NCBI GenBank assembly: GCA_017530275.1
Contig: JAFXMP010000219.1
Span: 1 to 23,764, forward strand
Source of the DNA: Clostridia bacterium
GTDB taxonomy: Bacteria > Bacillota_A > Clostridia > Christensenellales > Aristaeellaceae
DNA length: 23,764 nt
Direction: 5' to 3'
Part shown: positions 1 to 6,953 of the stretch, one piece after another
How the letters are laid out: each line of letters opens with the position of its first letter
Position numbering within the stretch: the first letter of the stretch is position 1
Program-made: the position numbers and the translations under genes
The notes under the pieces: model-generated
The model's database searches: none
What the model was told of the DNA's origin: nothing
The model's input: the letters and a program-made list of their open reading frames with translations, nothing else

Positions 1-737
1 AAACAAAAGGCGTTCTGTTGGATAGAAACCGGTTCACCACCCTGGCCTTCGTTTCCCTGGACGCCAGCGGCAACCGGGATTTCAGCTTTGCCCGGAAGCC
101 GGGAGCGGATACCTGCCTGACCCCCGATGAAATTGACGAAAGCCTCATCGCGGACGCCAAGGTGTTCCATTTCGGCACGCTGTCCCTGACGGGGGAACCC
201 GCCGCCTCCGCCACCCGGAAAGCCGTCGAATTGGCCAAGGCCCACGGCCTCACTATCAGCCTGGACCCCAATCTGCGCAAGCCGCTGTGGAAAAACGAAG
301 CGGACGCGAAGGCCGCCATCGAATGGAGCCTTCACCAGGCAGACATTGTGAAGATCAGCGACGAGGAAATTGAATTCCTGTGGGGGCTGACCCCGGAGGA
401 GGGCGGAAAGAAACTGCTGAACGAGTACGGCGTTTCCCTGGCCTACATCACTCTGGGGCCCAAGGGCTGCTACGCCGTCACAGCTTCCCGTCATATCACG
501 GTGAACAGTCCCTCTGGCATTCAGGTAATTGATACCACCGGAGCGGGCGACATTTTCGGCGGCAGCGCCATGAGCCAGTTCTTGCAATATAAAAAATCCC
601 CCTCCGATCTGACGGAGGAGGAATTAACCCAGATCGTCCGCTTCGCCTGCACCGCCGCCAGCCTGTCCACCCAAAAGCACGGCGGCATTACCAGCGTTCC
701 AGATAAGCAGGAAGTGCTTGACCGACTCAGAGTTTAA
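1..737 (+). CDS. PfkB-family sugar kinase (fructokinase/ribokinase-like), 5' end outside window
   Basis: This protein probably phosphorylates a sugar such as fructose with ATP in the cytoplasm. The reading frame is open from base 3 to the TAA at 735-737. The TTG at 18 is not a convincing start, because the upstream codons (T-K-G-V-L) continue the usual PfkB sequence, so the N-terminus lies outside the window. The C-terminal PfkB signature DTTGAGD, with the catalytic Asp and anion-hole glycines, is encoded near 531-551 and is followed by the usual G/S-rich helix. An acidic N-x-x-E-like segment (SDEEIEF) precedes it. About 240 residues of a normally 300-330 residue protein are visible. A terminator follows the stop directly, so this is the last gene of its transcript. 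The exact sugar cannot be decided from this fragment. Confidence 0.9.
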   Translation, partial: TKGVLLDRNRFTTLAFVSLDASGNRDFSFARKPGADTCLTPDEIDESLIADAKVFHFGTLSLTGEPAASATRKAVELAKAHGLTISLDPNLRKPLWKNEADAKAAIEWSLHQADIVKISDEEIEFLWGLTPEEGGKKLLNEYGVSLAYITLGPKGCYAVTASRHITVNSPSGIQVIDTTGAGDIFGGSAMSQFLQYKKSPSDLTEEELTQIVRFACTAASLSTQKHGGITSVPDKQEVLDRLRV

Positions 738-739
738 TG

Positions 740-778
740 AAAAGCCTTTCGTACATTGGATTGTGCGGAAGGCTTTTT
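740..778 (+). terminator. Rho-independent terminator after the PfkB kinase gene
   Basis: Arms AAAAGCCTTTCG (740-751) and CGGAAGGCTTTT (about 766-777) pair over 12 bp with one T-G wobble around a 14-nt loop. The 3' arm runs into a T-tract. It starts two bases after the kinase stop codon. Confidence 0.85.
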
Positions 779-821
779 AAAACAGCCTTGATTTTATAAC
801 TGGATGATTAAAAAATTTTGA

Positions 822-1067
822 AAAAGTCTTAATTCACCCTTTACAGCATACATCTTGACGCTGTTCTGCAAAGACGGAAGTACAATGACCCTCTATGTGG
901 CTACGGACAGCTGCCACACATTCCGCACAGAGGACGGCAGTTATTTTGCCTACGGCAACGGGGAGGAAGCCCTCAGGCAGTATGACAGCACCGCGATCAT
1001 CGGAGAAACATTTTGGGGGCTTTTCGGGCTTACTCCCGCATATGAAGATATTTACGGCGGCAGTTGA
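822..1067 (+). pseudogene. Start-less coding remnant of an unrecognised protein
   Basis: The frame is open from 822, just after a TGA at 819, to the TAG/TGA region at about 1067. The peptide, roughly 80 residues, looks like real protein: it has an alternating beta pattern (TLYVATDSCHTFRTEDG) and ends EDIYGGS. There is no ATG or ribosome binding site before it; only a TTG at 855 could start translation. It most resembles the C-terminal end of a longer secreted or lipoprotein-type protein that lost its 5' part. I do not recognise the family. The stretch before it (779-821) holds nothing recognisable. Confidence 0.4.
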
Positions 1068-1092
1068 TTGAAGGAAACCGCCCAATCGACAA

Positions 1093-1135
1093 GGAAAACC
1101 GGACACGCTCATCCGAAGCATGCCCGGTTTCTTTA
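1093..1135. terminator. Hairpin between convergent remnants, likely terminator of the long minus-strand operon
   Basis: AAACCGGACACGC (1096-1108) pairs with GCATGCCCGGTTT (1118-1130) over 13 bp, with two wobble pairs and a 9-nt loop. On the minus strand the stem runs into TTTTCC; on the plus strand into TTTCTTT. It lies between the plus-strand remnant ending at 1067 and the minus-strand panE-like remnant, so it may serve both directions. Confidence 0.65.
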
Positions 1136-1145
1136 AGTACATTTA

Positions 1146-1347
1146 TTACGCGATCTTCCAGGAAGCAGCCTCCTGTCTTCCCTCCACAAAAGATTTGTAA
1201 ATGGCGAAGCTCCAGCCCGTGGGTTTCCAATGCGTCCTTCCATGCGCCGCGCGCCAGCAGCGTCACATCGCGGCCCGCTTCGCAAAGCACATGGGTCAGA
1301 TAACAGCCGATGACTCCGGCGCCGAATACCAGTGCTTTCATCTTCAT
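1146..1347 (-). pseudogene. Ketopantoate reductase (PanE/ApbA)-like remnant: N-terminus only, fused to another tail
   Basis: The first ~48 residues from ATG 1347 are a typical ApbA/PanE N-terminus: MKALVFGAGVIG carries the GxGxxG dinucleotide-binding loop, followed by the VTLLARG segment of the NADP-binding Rossmann fold. Homology stops near 1193-1205, right after LELRHLQ, although the family is about 300 residues long and the catalytic Lys and substrate domain are missing. A different frame beginning about 1211 reads KSFVEGRQEAASWKIA and stops at TAA 1146-1148, which looks like the C-terminal tail of another gene. This suggests an internal deletion that joined two genes. It is the last member of the minus-strand operon, 12 nt after the preceding stop, and is unlikely to be active. 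Confidence 0.7.
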
Positions 1348-1359
1348 CACGCTCTTTCC

Positions 1360-1968
1360 CTACATCTTCCTCAGATAGAAGTCGCAGCGATCCGCGCCGG
1401 TTCCCAGCGTCCCTGTCCTTTGAAACGCAAGGCCGGGGAGGTTTCCGTAGCAGCGCTCGTCATTGGCGCAGAAGATTTTGGTCAGCTCCGGGCAGCCCAG
1501 CTCGGTGAAATATCGGCAATAAGGGCAGGCGACGACGTCCATGCGGTACTCGCCCTTTTTCTTCGGATAAAACACGTTTTGAAAGCCGCTGCTTGGGCCG
1601 AACAGTTTTTTCACCATCGGATGCCAGAACCAGACGAAGAAGCTTTTCATGCCCGGCAGCTTCATCAGCTTCGCCAGCTTCCGGCCCACTGCGTTTGAAT
1701 GCTCGATGGCCGTATGCTCGATCACGGCGTAAGCGTTCTCCCGGCTGGTCGCTCCGCAGAGCGTCAGGTAAATCGCGGCGGAAGGAAAAATGTAGTGATC
1801 CGTATGGGTACGCACGCCGCCGGACAGCAAACTGTACTTTTTCAGAATGCCGTCCAGCCGGGTTTCCGCCTTGTTCCACAGGTCATCGCTGAGGGATCGC
1901 GGAAACCGCCTGTCCATCTCCTCTTTGACGGCCTGTTTTGCTTTCAGCATCTGCTTTGCGGTTTTCAT
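1360..1968 (-). CDS. L-2-amino-thiazoline-4-carboxylate hydrolase-like protein (PF14196 type), copy A
   Basis: This 202-residue protein has the layout of the family named after Pseudomonas ATC hydrolase, which opens 2-aminothiazoline-4-carboxylate to N-carbamoyl-cysteine. Most Bacillota members are untested, so the name does not fix the function. The N-terminal ~130 residues are helical. The C-terminal domain carries Cys148 and Cys151 (CPYC), Cys159, Cys167, Cys173 and the terminal RCDF motif with Cys195, preceded by the family's RTGTL segment. The cysteines could bind metal or be redox active. The start at 1968 has GGAGGG seven bases upstream, 12 nt after the preceding stop. It is the third such gene in this operon (others at 4384-5022 and 5697-6332) and the only one without a methyltransferase beside it. 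Confidence 0.75.
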   Translation of the reverse strand: MKTAKQMLKAKQAVKEEMDRRFPRSLSDDLWNKAETRLDGILKKYSLLSGGVRTHTDHYIFPSAAIYLTLCGATSRENAYAVIEHTAIEHSNAVGRKLAKLMKLPGMKSFFVWFWHPMVKKLFGPSSGFQNVFYPKKKGEYRMDVVACPYCRYFTELGCPELTKIFCANDERCYGNLPGLAFQRTGTLGTGADRCDFYLRKM

Positions 1969-1980
1969 ATCCAGCCCTCC

Positions 1981-2469
1981 TCAATGCCCGAATACGGGAA
2001 ACATGATCCCGGCCAGAACCGCCGCAAGGATCGGATTCCCAAGGATCGTAAGCAGCCATTTCACGATCAGCGTCTTTCGGGGGATATACGGTTTCAAATC
2101 CTCCGTGCCCGGGATCGTCCACGCCTTGGTATGGCCGACCCAGTACCAGTCGATAAAGAAGCGGTCAAACAGTCCCTCCGCCATGGCGAGAAGAAGGATC
2201 TGCCAGAAGGGCGTCCAGAACCCTCTTGCGCCGTTGATGCCGTAAACCGCCCACAGCACAAAGGCGATCAGGACGGGCAGCGTGATGGATTTGAACAGCT
2301 TTTTATTCCGGTTCATCCTGTCCTTCGTGATCAGGCCCATTTGGACGACCCGCTCCTGTACGTCCTGTTCAAACAGGAAAGCGGCGTTGTGGGTCCCGTT
2401 GGCAATGGCGACCACGCAGGGCAGGAAAAGGATGAAGCAAACGACCAGACATTCCGGGATCAGGATCAT
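1981..2469 (-). CDS. Small polytopic membrane protein, tandem paralog 1
   Basis: This protein has 162 residues and about four hydrophobic segments, at roughly residues 2-25, 60-85, 88-105 and 138-160. A conserved block shared with the next upstream gene sits in the second half: W-x-W-V-G-H-T, then W-T-I-P-G-T-E-D-L. A VQERV-x-Q-x-GL segment follows the first membrane span in both. The start at ATG 2469 has AGGAGG upstream; longer in-frame extensions are not supported. I do not recognise the family and propose no reaction. It may form a hetero-oligomer with the two related proteins at 2484-2963 and 2975-3466, since all three are adjacent and co-transcribed. Confidence 0.75.
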   Translation of the reverse strand: MILIPECLVVCFILFLPCVVAIANGTHNAAFLFEQDVQERVVQMGLITKDRMNRNKKLFKSITLPVLIAFVLWAVYGINGARGFWTPFWQILLLAMAEGLFDRFFIDWYWVGHTKAWTIPGTEDLKPYIPRKTLIVKWLLTILGNPILAAVLAGIMFPVFGH

Positions 2470-2483
2470 TACGCAAAACCTCC

Positions 2484-2963
2484 TCAGAAAATCGTCACGG
2501 CAAGCCCGGCAACGATCGCCGCGCCGACGATCCAGATCAGGGTCAGGACGCCGCGCTTTTTCATTACCTGCGGCCAGGTCTGCACGAAGGGGATGTCCTC
2601 CGTGCCGGGAATGATCCAAAGCCTTGAATGGCCCACCCAGAGCCGGTCGATCACGATGCCGTCAAACCAGTTCATGACCTCCAGGAACAGCAGCGCTTGG
2701 AAGTACGCGGGCCAGAAGGCATCAATGCCGTTCCACAGGCCGACGATCAGCAGCAGCGCGGCCAGCATCACCAGAAAAAAAGGGATCATGAAGCGCTTCC
2801 GTTTCCGGGCGACGGTCTCCCGGTCGGTCAGGCCCAGCTGATACACCCGCTCCTGCACGGGCTTGGGATAGAAAAACAGCGCGTTCAGGGCGCTGCCCCG
2901 CACAGCGAGCTTGACCATCAGGGTGAACAGCGCGCAGAACAAAACCGACTGCAAAACGATCAT
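2484..2963 (-). CDS. Small polytopic membrane protein, tandem paralog 2
   Basis: This 159-residue protein has about four membrane segments. It shares with its neighbour at 1981-2469 the VQERV-Y-Q-L-GL segment after the first span, a WFD...ID segment, and the block LWVGHS-x-x-W-x-IPGTED near residues 108-123. The loop after the first third is basic (RKRKRF), likely cytoplasmic. The start at ATG 2963 has GGGAGG about six bases upstream, and the stop is 14 nt before the next gene. It is probably a duplicate of the flanking genes. The family is unknown to me. Confidence 0.75.
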   Translation of the reverse strand: MIVLQSVLFCALFTLMVKLAVRGSALNALFFYPKPVQERVYQLGLTDRETVARKRKRFMIPFFLVMLAALLLIVGLWNGIDAFWPAYFQALLFLEVMNWFDGIVIDRLWVGHSRLWIIPGTEDIPFVQTWPQVMKKRGVLTLIWIVGAAIVAGLAVTIF

Positions 2964-2974
2964 GCTTTCCTCCC

Positions 2975-3466
2975 TCAGAACAGGCTTCCGACGCCCGCCA
3001 CGATCAGCGCCGCGATGGGGCACACCAGCAGCGTCCAGCCCAGGGCGTGCCCCGGGATCGCCAGGGTCTTCAGCCATTCTTTGCGCTCCCAGGCTTTGCA
3101 TTTTTCCGCGCCTTTGATCATGTGCCTCACCTTTCCGGGCAGCCAGCAGTCCAGGATCAGGAAATCGCTGACGCTGACCATGGTCATTTCCGCATAGCCC
3201 GTCCCAAACAGCGGCCAGAAGCCCTTGACGCCGGCCAATCCCGCGCTGACGCCCCACCAGATGAAAATCATGAGATACAACGGATACAGGACCAGGTACA
3301 TTTTCCTCTCGTCACGCCTGTCCACATATGGGGCGGCGGCTTGTTTGATTTCCCTGGGAAACATGGTGCTGTACGCCTGGGGCCATAAAAGAAATCCCAC
3401 GCCTACCACGGCGTTGAACAGCATGGACATCGCCAATCCGTCTACAATGATTCTCGGCCAGTTCAT
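2975..3466 (-). CDS. Small polytopic membrane protein, divergent tandem paralog 3
   Basis: This 163-residue protein has four hydrophobic segments, of the same length and topology as the two genes downstream. Similarity is weaker: a GFWPLF segment and a S-D-F-L-I-L-D block match GFWTPF/AFWPAY and the WFD...ID block of the others, and WLPGKVRHMI replaces WVGHS/T. The loop EKCKAWERKEW is charged. Its start ATG (3466-3464) overlaps the TGA of the alpha/beta-hydrolase gene (3465-3463) as ATGA, and an AGGGGGGAT ribosome site lies inside that gene, so translation is probably coupled to the hydrolase. This places the hydrolase and the membrane proteins in one functional unit. The function is unknown. 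Confidence 0.75.
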   Translation of the reverse strand: MNWPRIIVDGLAMSMLFNAVVGVGFLLWPQAYSTMFPREIKQAAAPYVDRRDERKMYLVLYPLYLMIFIWWGVSAGLAGVKGFWPLFGTGYAEMTMVSVSDFLILDCWLPGKVRHMIKGAEKCKAWERKEWLKTLAIPGHALGWTLLVCPIAALIVAGVGSLF

Positions 3467-4377
3467 TTCCAATCCCCCCTCAGCGTTTGAATCATCCATT
3501 TCCAGCCTTCCTTCGCCTCCCGGCAGAGCGGGAAGACGGGATAGCAGTGGAACATGCCCTCGCCGACGACCATTTCATAATCCACATGATACCGCTTCAT
3601 GGCCGCTTCAAAGGACGGCGCAAGGGCATACAGGCATTCATCCGAACCGTAATTGAAGATCACCTTCGGGCAGCCGGTGAAGTCGCCGGTTTGCAGGTAG
3701 ATCATGTACTCCGGCACGCTATCGTCCCCGTGACGCATGATGGCTTCCGCCGTTTTCATGTACTGCGCGGGGATCGCCACGTCCTTTTTGTCCAGTTCCA
3801 GCATCCGCTGCCATTCTTCTTCCGTCTTGACGCAGGAACCGGGAGAGAGCGCCAGGATCAGCGCGGGACGCGGCAGTTCACTTTTCAGATCGTTCAGATA
3901 CGGGATCATCCCCAGCGCCAGATTACCGCCGGAGGAGGTGCCCAGCAGCGAGATGTTTTCCGGCGCATAGTGCCTGAGCATCTCCTGGTAGGTGCGCAGG
4001 ATCATCTGATAGGCGCGGCTCAGCGGATAATCCGTACACAGCGGATAGTAGGGCACATAGAGATCCAGCCCGCTTTCCTTGGCCACCTGCAGCGCCTTTT
4101 TGACGGAGCCGGGCCGGGGCGCGCTGACCATGCCGCCGCCGATCAGGAAGAGGTTGGCCCGCTTTGCCCGGGGCTTGTGGGTCATCACCAGCACGGTGCA
4201 GCCGTCAACGGTGATGCGCTCCACATGGATTTCCGCGTCCCGCAGCGCTGGGATGGGATTCTTCGCGTTCCGCGCTTTCGCCTTGGCAACAATGGCCTCC
4301 GCGCCTCCGGCGAAGCCTCTGTTCTTGAACCCGATGAGACGAACCAGCGTTTTCAGCAATTCGTATTTGAAGGACAT
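3463..4377 (-). CDS. Alpha/beta-hydrolase of the hormone-sensitive-lipase type (fold-3)
   Basis: This 304-residue protein is probably an esterase or lipase-like hydrolase. The oxyanion segment IGGGM (79-83) corresponds to the HGGG loop, with His replaced by Ile. The nucleophile elbow GTSSGG (146-151) has Ser148. The acid is Asp246 in GSDE and the base His277 in MFHCYP, so the triad is complete. Residues 1-60 are an N-terminal extension with basic helices; no signal peptide is evident. The start at 4377 is six bases after the upstream stop and has only a weak ribosome site. It overlaps the next gene (a membrane protein) by ATGA. The substrate is unknown; the context of membrane proteins and methyltransferases makes a small ester or lipid-like molecule plausible. 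Confidence 0.88.
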   Translation of the reverse strand: MSFKYELLKTLVRLIGFKNRGFAGGAEAIVAKAKARNAKNPIPALRDAEIHVERITVDGCTVLVMTHKPRAKRANLFLIGGGMVSAPRPGSVKKALQVAKESGLDLYVPYYPLCTDYPLSRAYQMILRTYQEMLRHYAPENISLLGTSSGGNLALGMIPYLNDLKSELPRPALILALSPGSCVKTEEEWQRMLELDKKDVAIPAQYMKTAEAIMRHGDDSVPEYMIYLQTGDFTGCPKVIFNYGSDECLYALAPSFEAAMKRYHVDYEMVVGEGMFHCYPVFPLCREAKEGWKWMIQTLRGDWK

Positions 4378-4383
4378 GCCGTC

Positions 4384-5022
4384 TCACTTCTCCTTCCGCC
4401 TGTATCCGCAGTCGCAATACGGCCCGCCAGAGGCCAGGGTATATTGCCGCACAAAATCTGTCGTCCCTCCCGCCTCGCTCATGGCGTAATCCAGACGGCA
4501 CATGGCGGGGACATATTCAAAGAGGCCCAGCTCCTTCATCAGCGTGCAGATGCCGCATCGGCTGAACCGGGCTTCATAGCCGCTGCCGTCCGGATAAGGC
4601 AGGAACTCCATGTTCCAGGAATAGGGATTTCGATCTGCGGCCCGTAGTGCGGCGGTGGCCTTCATGCCCTGAACGTCCTGTCTGCTGAACTTCCGCTTGC
4701 CGCCCATCCGGCAAAACCGGCGCATGGGAAGAATCATCATGGCATCGTTGTAATATTTCGTTGCCTGCTCCACAGCAGGTTTTTGCGGCAGGCTCAGCAG
4801 GAACCCCGCCAGCATGGCGCAGCTGACGATGTTCATTTTGAAGCGGTCGCCTTTCTCAAAGGCTGGAAGGGAGGCGATGATTTCTTTGTATTTTCCCTTC
4901 GCTTTCCCGGTGATTTCAGCCGCCGCTTTTCGGTCAATCCCCAGCGCATCGGTCAGTTGTTTTTGAAAAGAACACCGGAACAACAGCCACATCCCCCAGG
5001 GCATTCCCGCGTACTTCATCAT
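4384..5022 (-). CDS. L-2-amino-thiazoline-4-carboxylate hydrolase-like protein, copy B
   Basis: This 212-residue protein matches the PF14196 pattern best of the three copies. It has a helical N-terminal half, then RCGIC (Cys156, Cys159), a conserved MCRLDYAM segment (Cys175), and a C-terminal TLASGG followed by YCDCGY (Cys203, Cys205). An earlier in-frame start at 5061 exists, but GGAGG lies seven bases before ATG 5022, so that start is preferred. It follows a methyltransferase gene (stop at 5058) and precedes the alpha/beta-hydrolase by six bases. In the described Pseudomonas enzyme the reaction is opening of a thiazoline ring. Whether this copy is catalytic or has another role is unknown. 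Confidence 0.78.
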   Translation of the reverse strand: MMKYAGMPWGMWLLFRCSFQKQLTDALGIDRKAAAEITGKAKGKYKEIIASLPAFEKGDRFKMNIVSCAMLAGFLLSLPQKPAVEQATKYYNDAMMILPMRRFCRMGGKRKFSRQDVQGMKATAALRAADRNPYSWNMEFLPYPDGSGYEARFSRCGICTLMKELGLFEYVPAMCRLDYAMSEAGGTTDFVRQYTLASGGPYCDCGYRRKEK

Positions 5023-5057
5023 GCATACCTCCAGCGAAACGGATGCTTGCGGAAGGA

Positions 5058-5681
5058 TCACTTCTTTGCAAGCACTCTGATCCAGGGCTTGGAAGCATGG
5101 CGTTCGGATCGCACTTCGGAGAAACCCGCCTTCCGCAATGCTGTCTCAAGCTGTTCTGCCGTATAGCATTTCATCCCGTCGATGATCTTTTCAAACTTTT
5201 GTCCGGTCTGATCCCTGCCGTCCGATTCATTGCAGATCAGGAAAAGTCCGCCCGGTTTAAGAACGTTCGCCACCTGTGCAAAGCAGTTTTCAAGTCCGGG
5301 CCAGAAATATACGGTTTCAAAGGCGGTAGCCAAATCAAAGGCTCCTGCCGGGAGCGTCAGCCTTGACACGTCTCCCTGCTGAACAGTGCAGCGGCCCGCT
5401 GAAATCATCTGTTGATTGTAAGCCGTCGCTTTTTCCACCGACAGCGGAGAGTAGTCAATGGCCGTAACATGCGCTTGCGGATATATCGTCAGCAATTCCC
5501 CGGCGTTCCGGCCTGCGCCGCAGCCAAGATCCACCGCCTTCTGCGGCGTGATAGACGGCACATACGAAAGCCCCCAATCCGCCAGTTTGGCATGGCCCGA
5601 GTTCATCCCGTTCAGCATCATCTTTCCCAGAAAGCCCTCCGGCTTCCGCGTCTGGCTCACGAAGTTTTTGAACAGTCCCAT
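5058..5681 (-). CDS. Class I SAM-dependent methyltransferase, copy 1
   Basis: This 207-residue cytosolic enzyme transfers a methyl group from S-adenosylmethionine. Motif I is DLGCGAGRN (51-59), followed by the acidic SAM-ribose position in VTAIDYS. Motif II/III (AGAFDLATAFETVYFW) and the LKPGGLF motif are also present. It belongs to the UbiE/Coq5-like small-molecule group; the acceptor is unknown. The start at 5681 has AAGGAG ten bases upstream, 15 nt after the preceding stop. The aromatic motif YFWPGLEN may help form the acceptor pocket. It pairs with the ATC-hydrolase-like gene downstream, in the same order as the pair at 6940-5697. Confidence 0.9.
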   Translation of the reverse strand: MGLFKNFVSQTRKPEGFLGKMMLNGMNSGHAKLADWGLSYVPSITPQKAVDLGCGAGRNAGELLTIYPQAHVTAIDYSPLSVEKATAYNQQMISAGRCTVQQGDVSRLTLPAGAFDLATAFETVYFWPGLENCFAQVANVLKPGGLFLICNESDGRDQTGQKFEKIIDGMKCYTAEQLETALRKAGFSEVRSERHASKPWIRVLAKK

Positions 5682-5696
5682 TCTGTTTTGCTCCTT

Positions 5697-6332
5697 TCAA
5701 ATACTTTTGCTGCGCTCCCATCCGTCCCCGGCGTCGGTCTTGTGCCGGATGAAATCGAAATCGCAGCAGTCCCCGCCCTGGCAGAGGGTTTTCGTCCGCT
5801 TGAAATCTGTATAGGGTAAGCTGCCAAAATTAATGATATCCGAATGGCAGAACATGGCCCCCAGCTTCATCAGATCCCGCTCGTGGAAGATGTGCCAGTA
5901 CAGGCATTCCCGGCACTCGAAATGGAAACGGTCCTTGGGGTCCTCGTCCAGGTGCCAGACGTATTTCCAGCCCGCGCCGGAGCCATGCCGGAAGCCGAAG
6001 GGCAGGATTTTCTTCATGGCCGGGAGGAAGAACGAAAGCCGCGCCATTTTCTGATAGGTTTTCGGCGTCAGCGCGCCCCACATGGCTTCCGAAATGGTTT
6101 TGAACGCCTCCGGTTCGCCTTTCCCGTGTTTCTGCAAAACTTCGTACAGCGCGATGGTGGTCAGAATTTGCGCCAGGTGCTTGTAGTTTCCCTGATCGCA
6201 CCATCGTTTTTCTTCCTCGAGCAGCACCCGCATCCGGCTGTTCACGTCCCGCTGGATTTCCGGGGACAGCGTGGGGAACAGCACTTTATAGCGGCTGACA
6301 GTTACCAGCTTTTCAGGCGTATATTGCTTCAT
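5697..6332 (-). CDS. L-2-amino-thiazoline-4-carboxylate hydrolase-like protein, copy C
   Basis: This 211-residue protein of the PF14196 type has a helical N-terminal domain and a cysteine-rich C-terminal domain. That domain shows CRECLYW (Cys140, Cys143), Cys162, then KRTKTLCQGGDCCDF with Cys184, Cys189 and Cys190. The CDF end and the preceding T-L-x-x-G-G match copies A and B. The ATG at 6332-6330 overlaps the TGA of the methyltransferase gene (6331-6329) as ATGA, so the two proteins are probably made together and may act on the same molecule. A short polar tail follows the CDF motif. The reaction is unproven. Confidence 0.75.
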   Translation of the reverse strand: MKQYTPEKLVTVSRYKVLFPTLSPEIQRDVNSRMRVLLEEEKRWCDQGNYKHLAQILTTIALYEVLQKHGKGEPEAFKTISEAMWGALTPKTYQKMARLSFFLPAMKKILPFGFRHGSGAGWKYVWHLDEDPKDRFHFECRECLYWHIFHERDLMKLGAMFCHSDIINFGSLPYTDFKRTKTLCQGGDCCDFDFIRHKTDAGDGWERSKSI

Positions 6333-6940
6333 TCTCCGTCATTCCTTTCGCACTCCGCGTACATCATGGCGATGCGCGCCGTCATTTCTTTGCTGAAGGT
6401 CACGCGCCAGCCGTAATTCCCCAGGAAATCCAGGTATTGTTTTGCCGTCCATTGGTGTTCAAAGCGGATGCCCGCAACGCGCAGGATGCCGGACCAGACG
6501 CGGCTCATCAGCTTACCCTTATGCTCCACAAAGTTGGGAGCGATGAGCAGCCCGCCGGGCCGCAGCACCCGTTTGATTTCATGCAGCGCTTTTCCCGGAT
6601 CGGGAACGATGTGCAAAGCGTTGGCGATGATCACCGCGTCAAAAGATGCGTCGGCGTAGGGCAGGTGCATGGCGTCCGCCACCTCAAAGGTCAGGTTGGG
6701 GAGAGGTTCTCCCTTCTTCGCCTGGGCGATCATGCCGTCGGAATAGTCCGTGGCGATCATTTTTTTCGCCGCCGGGGCCACGTGCCGCGCAAGCAGACCG
6801 GGGCCGGTGGCGATCTCCAGCACCTCCATGCCCCGGATCTTCTCCGGGATGCGCTGATACATAAAATCGTAGATGTGCTGATCGGCCTTCATGGCCTGTT
6901 TGTAGATCGGCGCGTACAAGTCCCAAATCTTTTTCTTCAT
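6329..6940 (-). CDS. Class I SAM-dependent methyltransferase, copy 2
   Basis: This 203-residue UbiE/Coq5-like methyltransferase has motif I as LEIATGPGLLA (41-51), a DYS acidic loop for the SAM ribose, the segment ASFDAVIIANALHIV, and VLRPGGLLIAPNF as post-motif III. This set is typical of small-molecule or lipid methyltransferases. The start at 6940 has AAGGAG seven bases upstream, and that site overlaps the end region of the ZIP transporter gene. Its stop overlaps the start of the ATC-hydrolase-like copy C. The acceptor cannot be read from sequence. Confidence 0.9.
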   Translation of the reverse strand: MKKKIWDLYAPIYKQAMKADQHIYDFMYQRIPEKIRGMEVLEIATGPGLLARHVAPAAKKMIATDYSDGMIAQAKKGEPLPNLTFEVADAMHLPYADASFDAVIIANALHIVPDPGKALHEIKRVLRPGGLLIAPNFVEHKGKLMSRVWSGILRVAGIRFEHQWTAKQYLDFLGNYGWRVTFSKEMTARIAMMYAECERNDGE

Positions 6941-6953
6941 GCAAACGCTCCTT

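Noticed and set aside
1699..2841. 380-codon plus-strand frame opposite the ATCH copy A and membrane protein genes
   Set aside because: It crosses three gene boundaries and has no domain-like sequence or start signal.
3487..4647. 386-codon plus-strand frame opposite the alpha/beta-hydrolase and ATCH copy B
   Set aside because: It spans two convincing minus-strand genes and their junction; its composition is typical of an antisense shadow.
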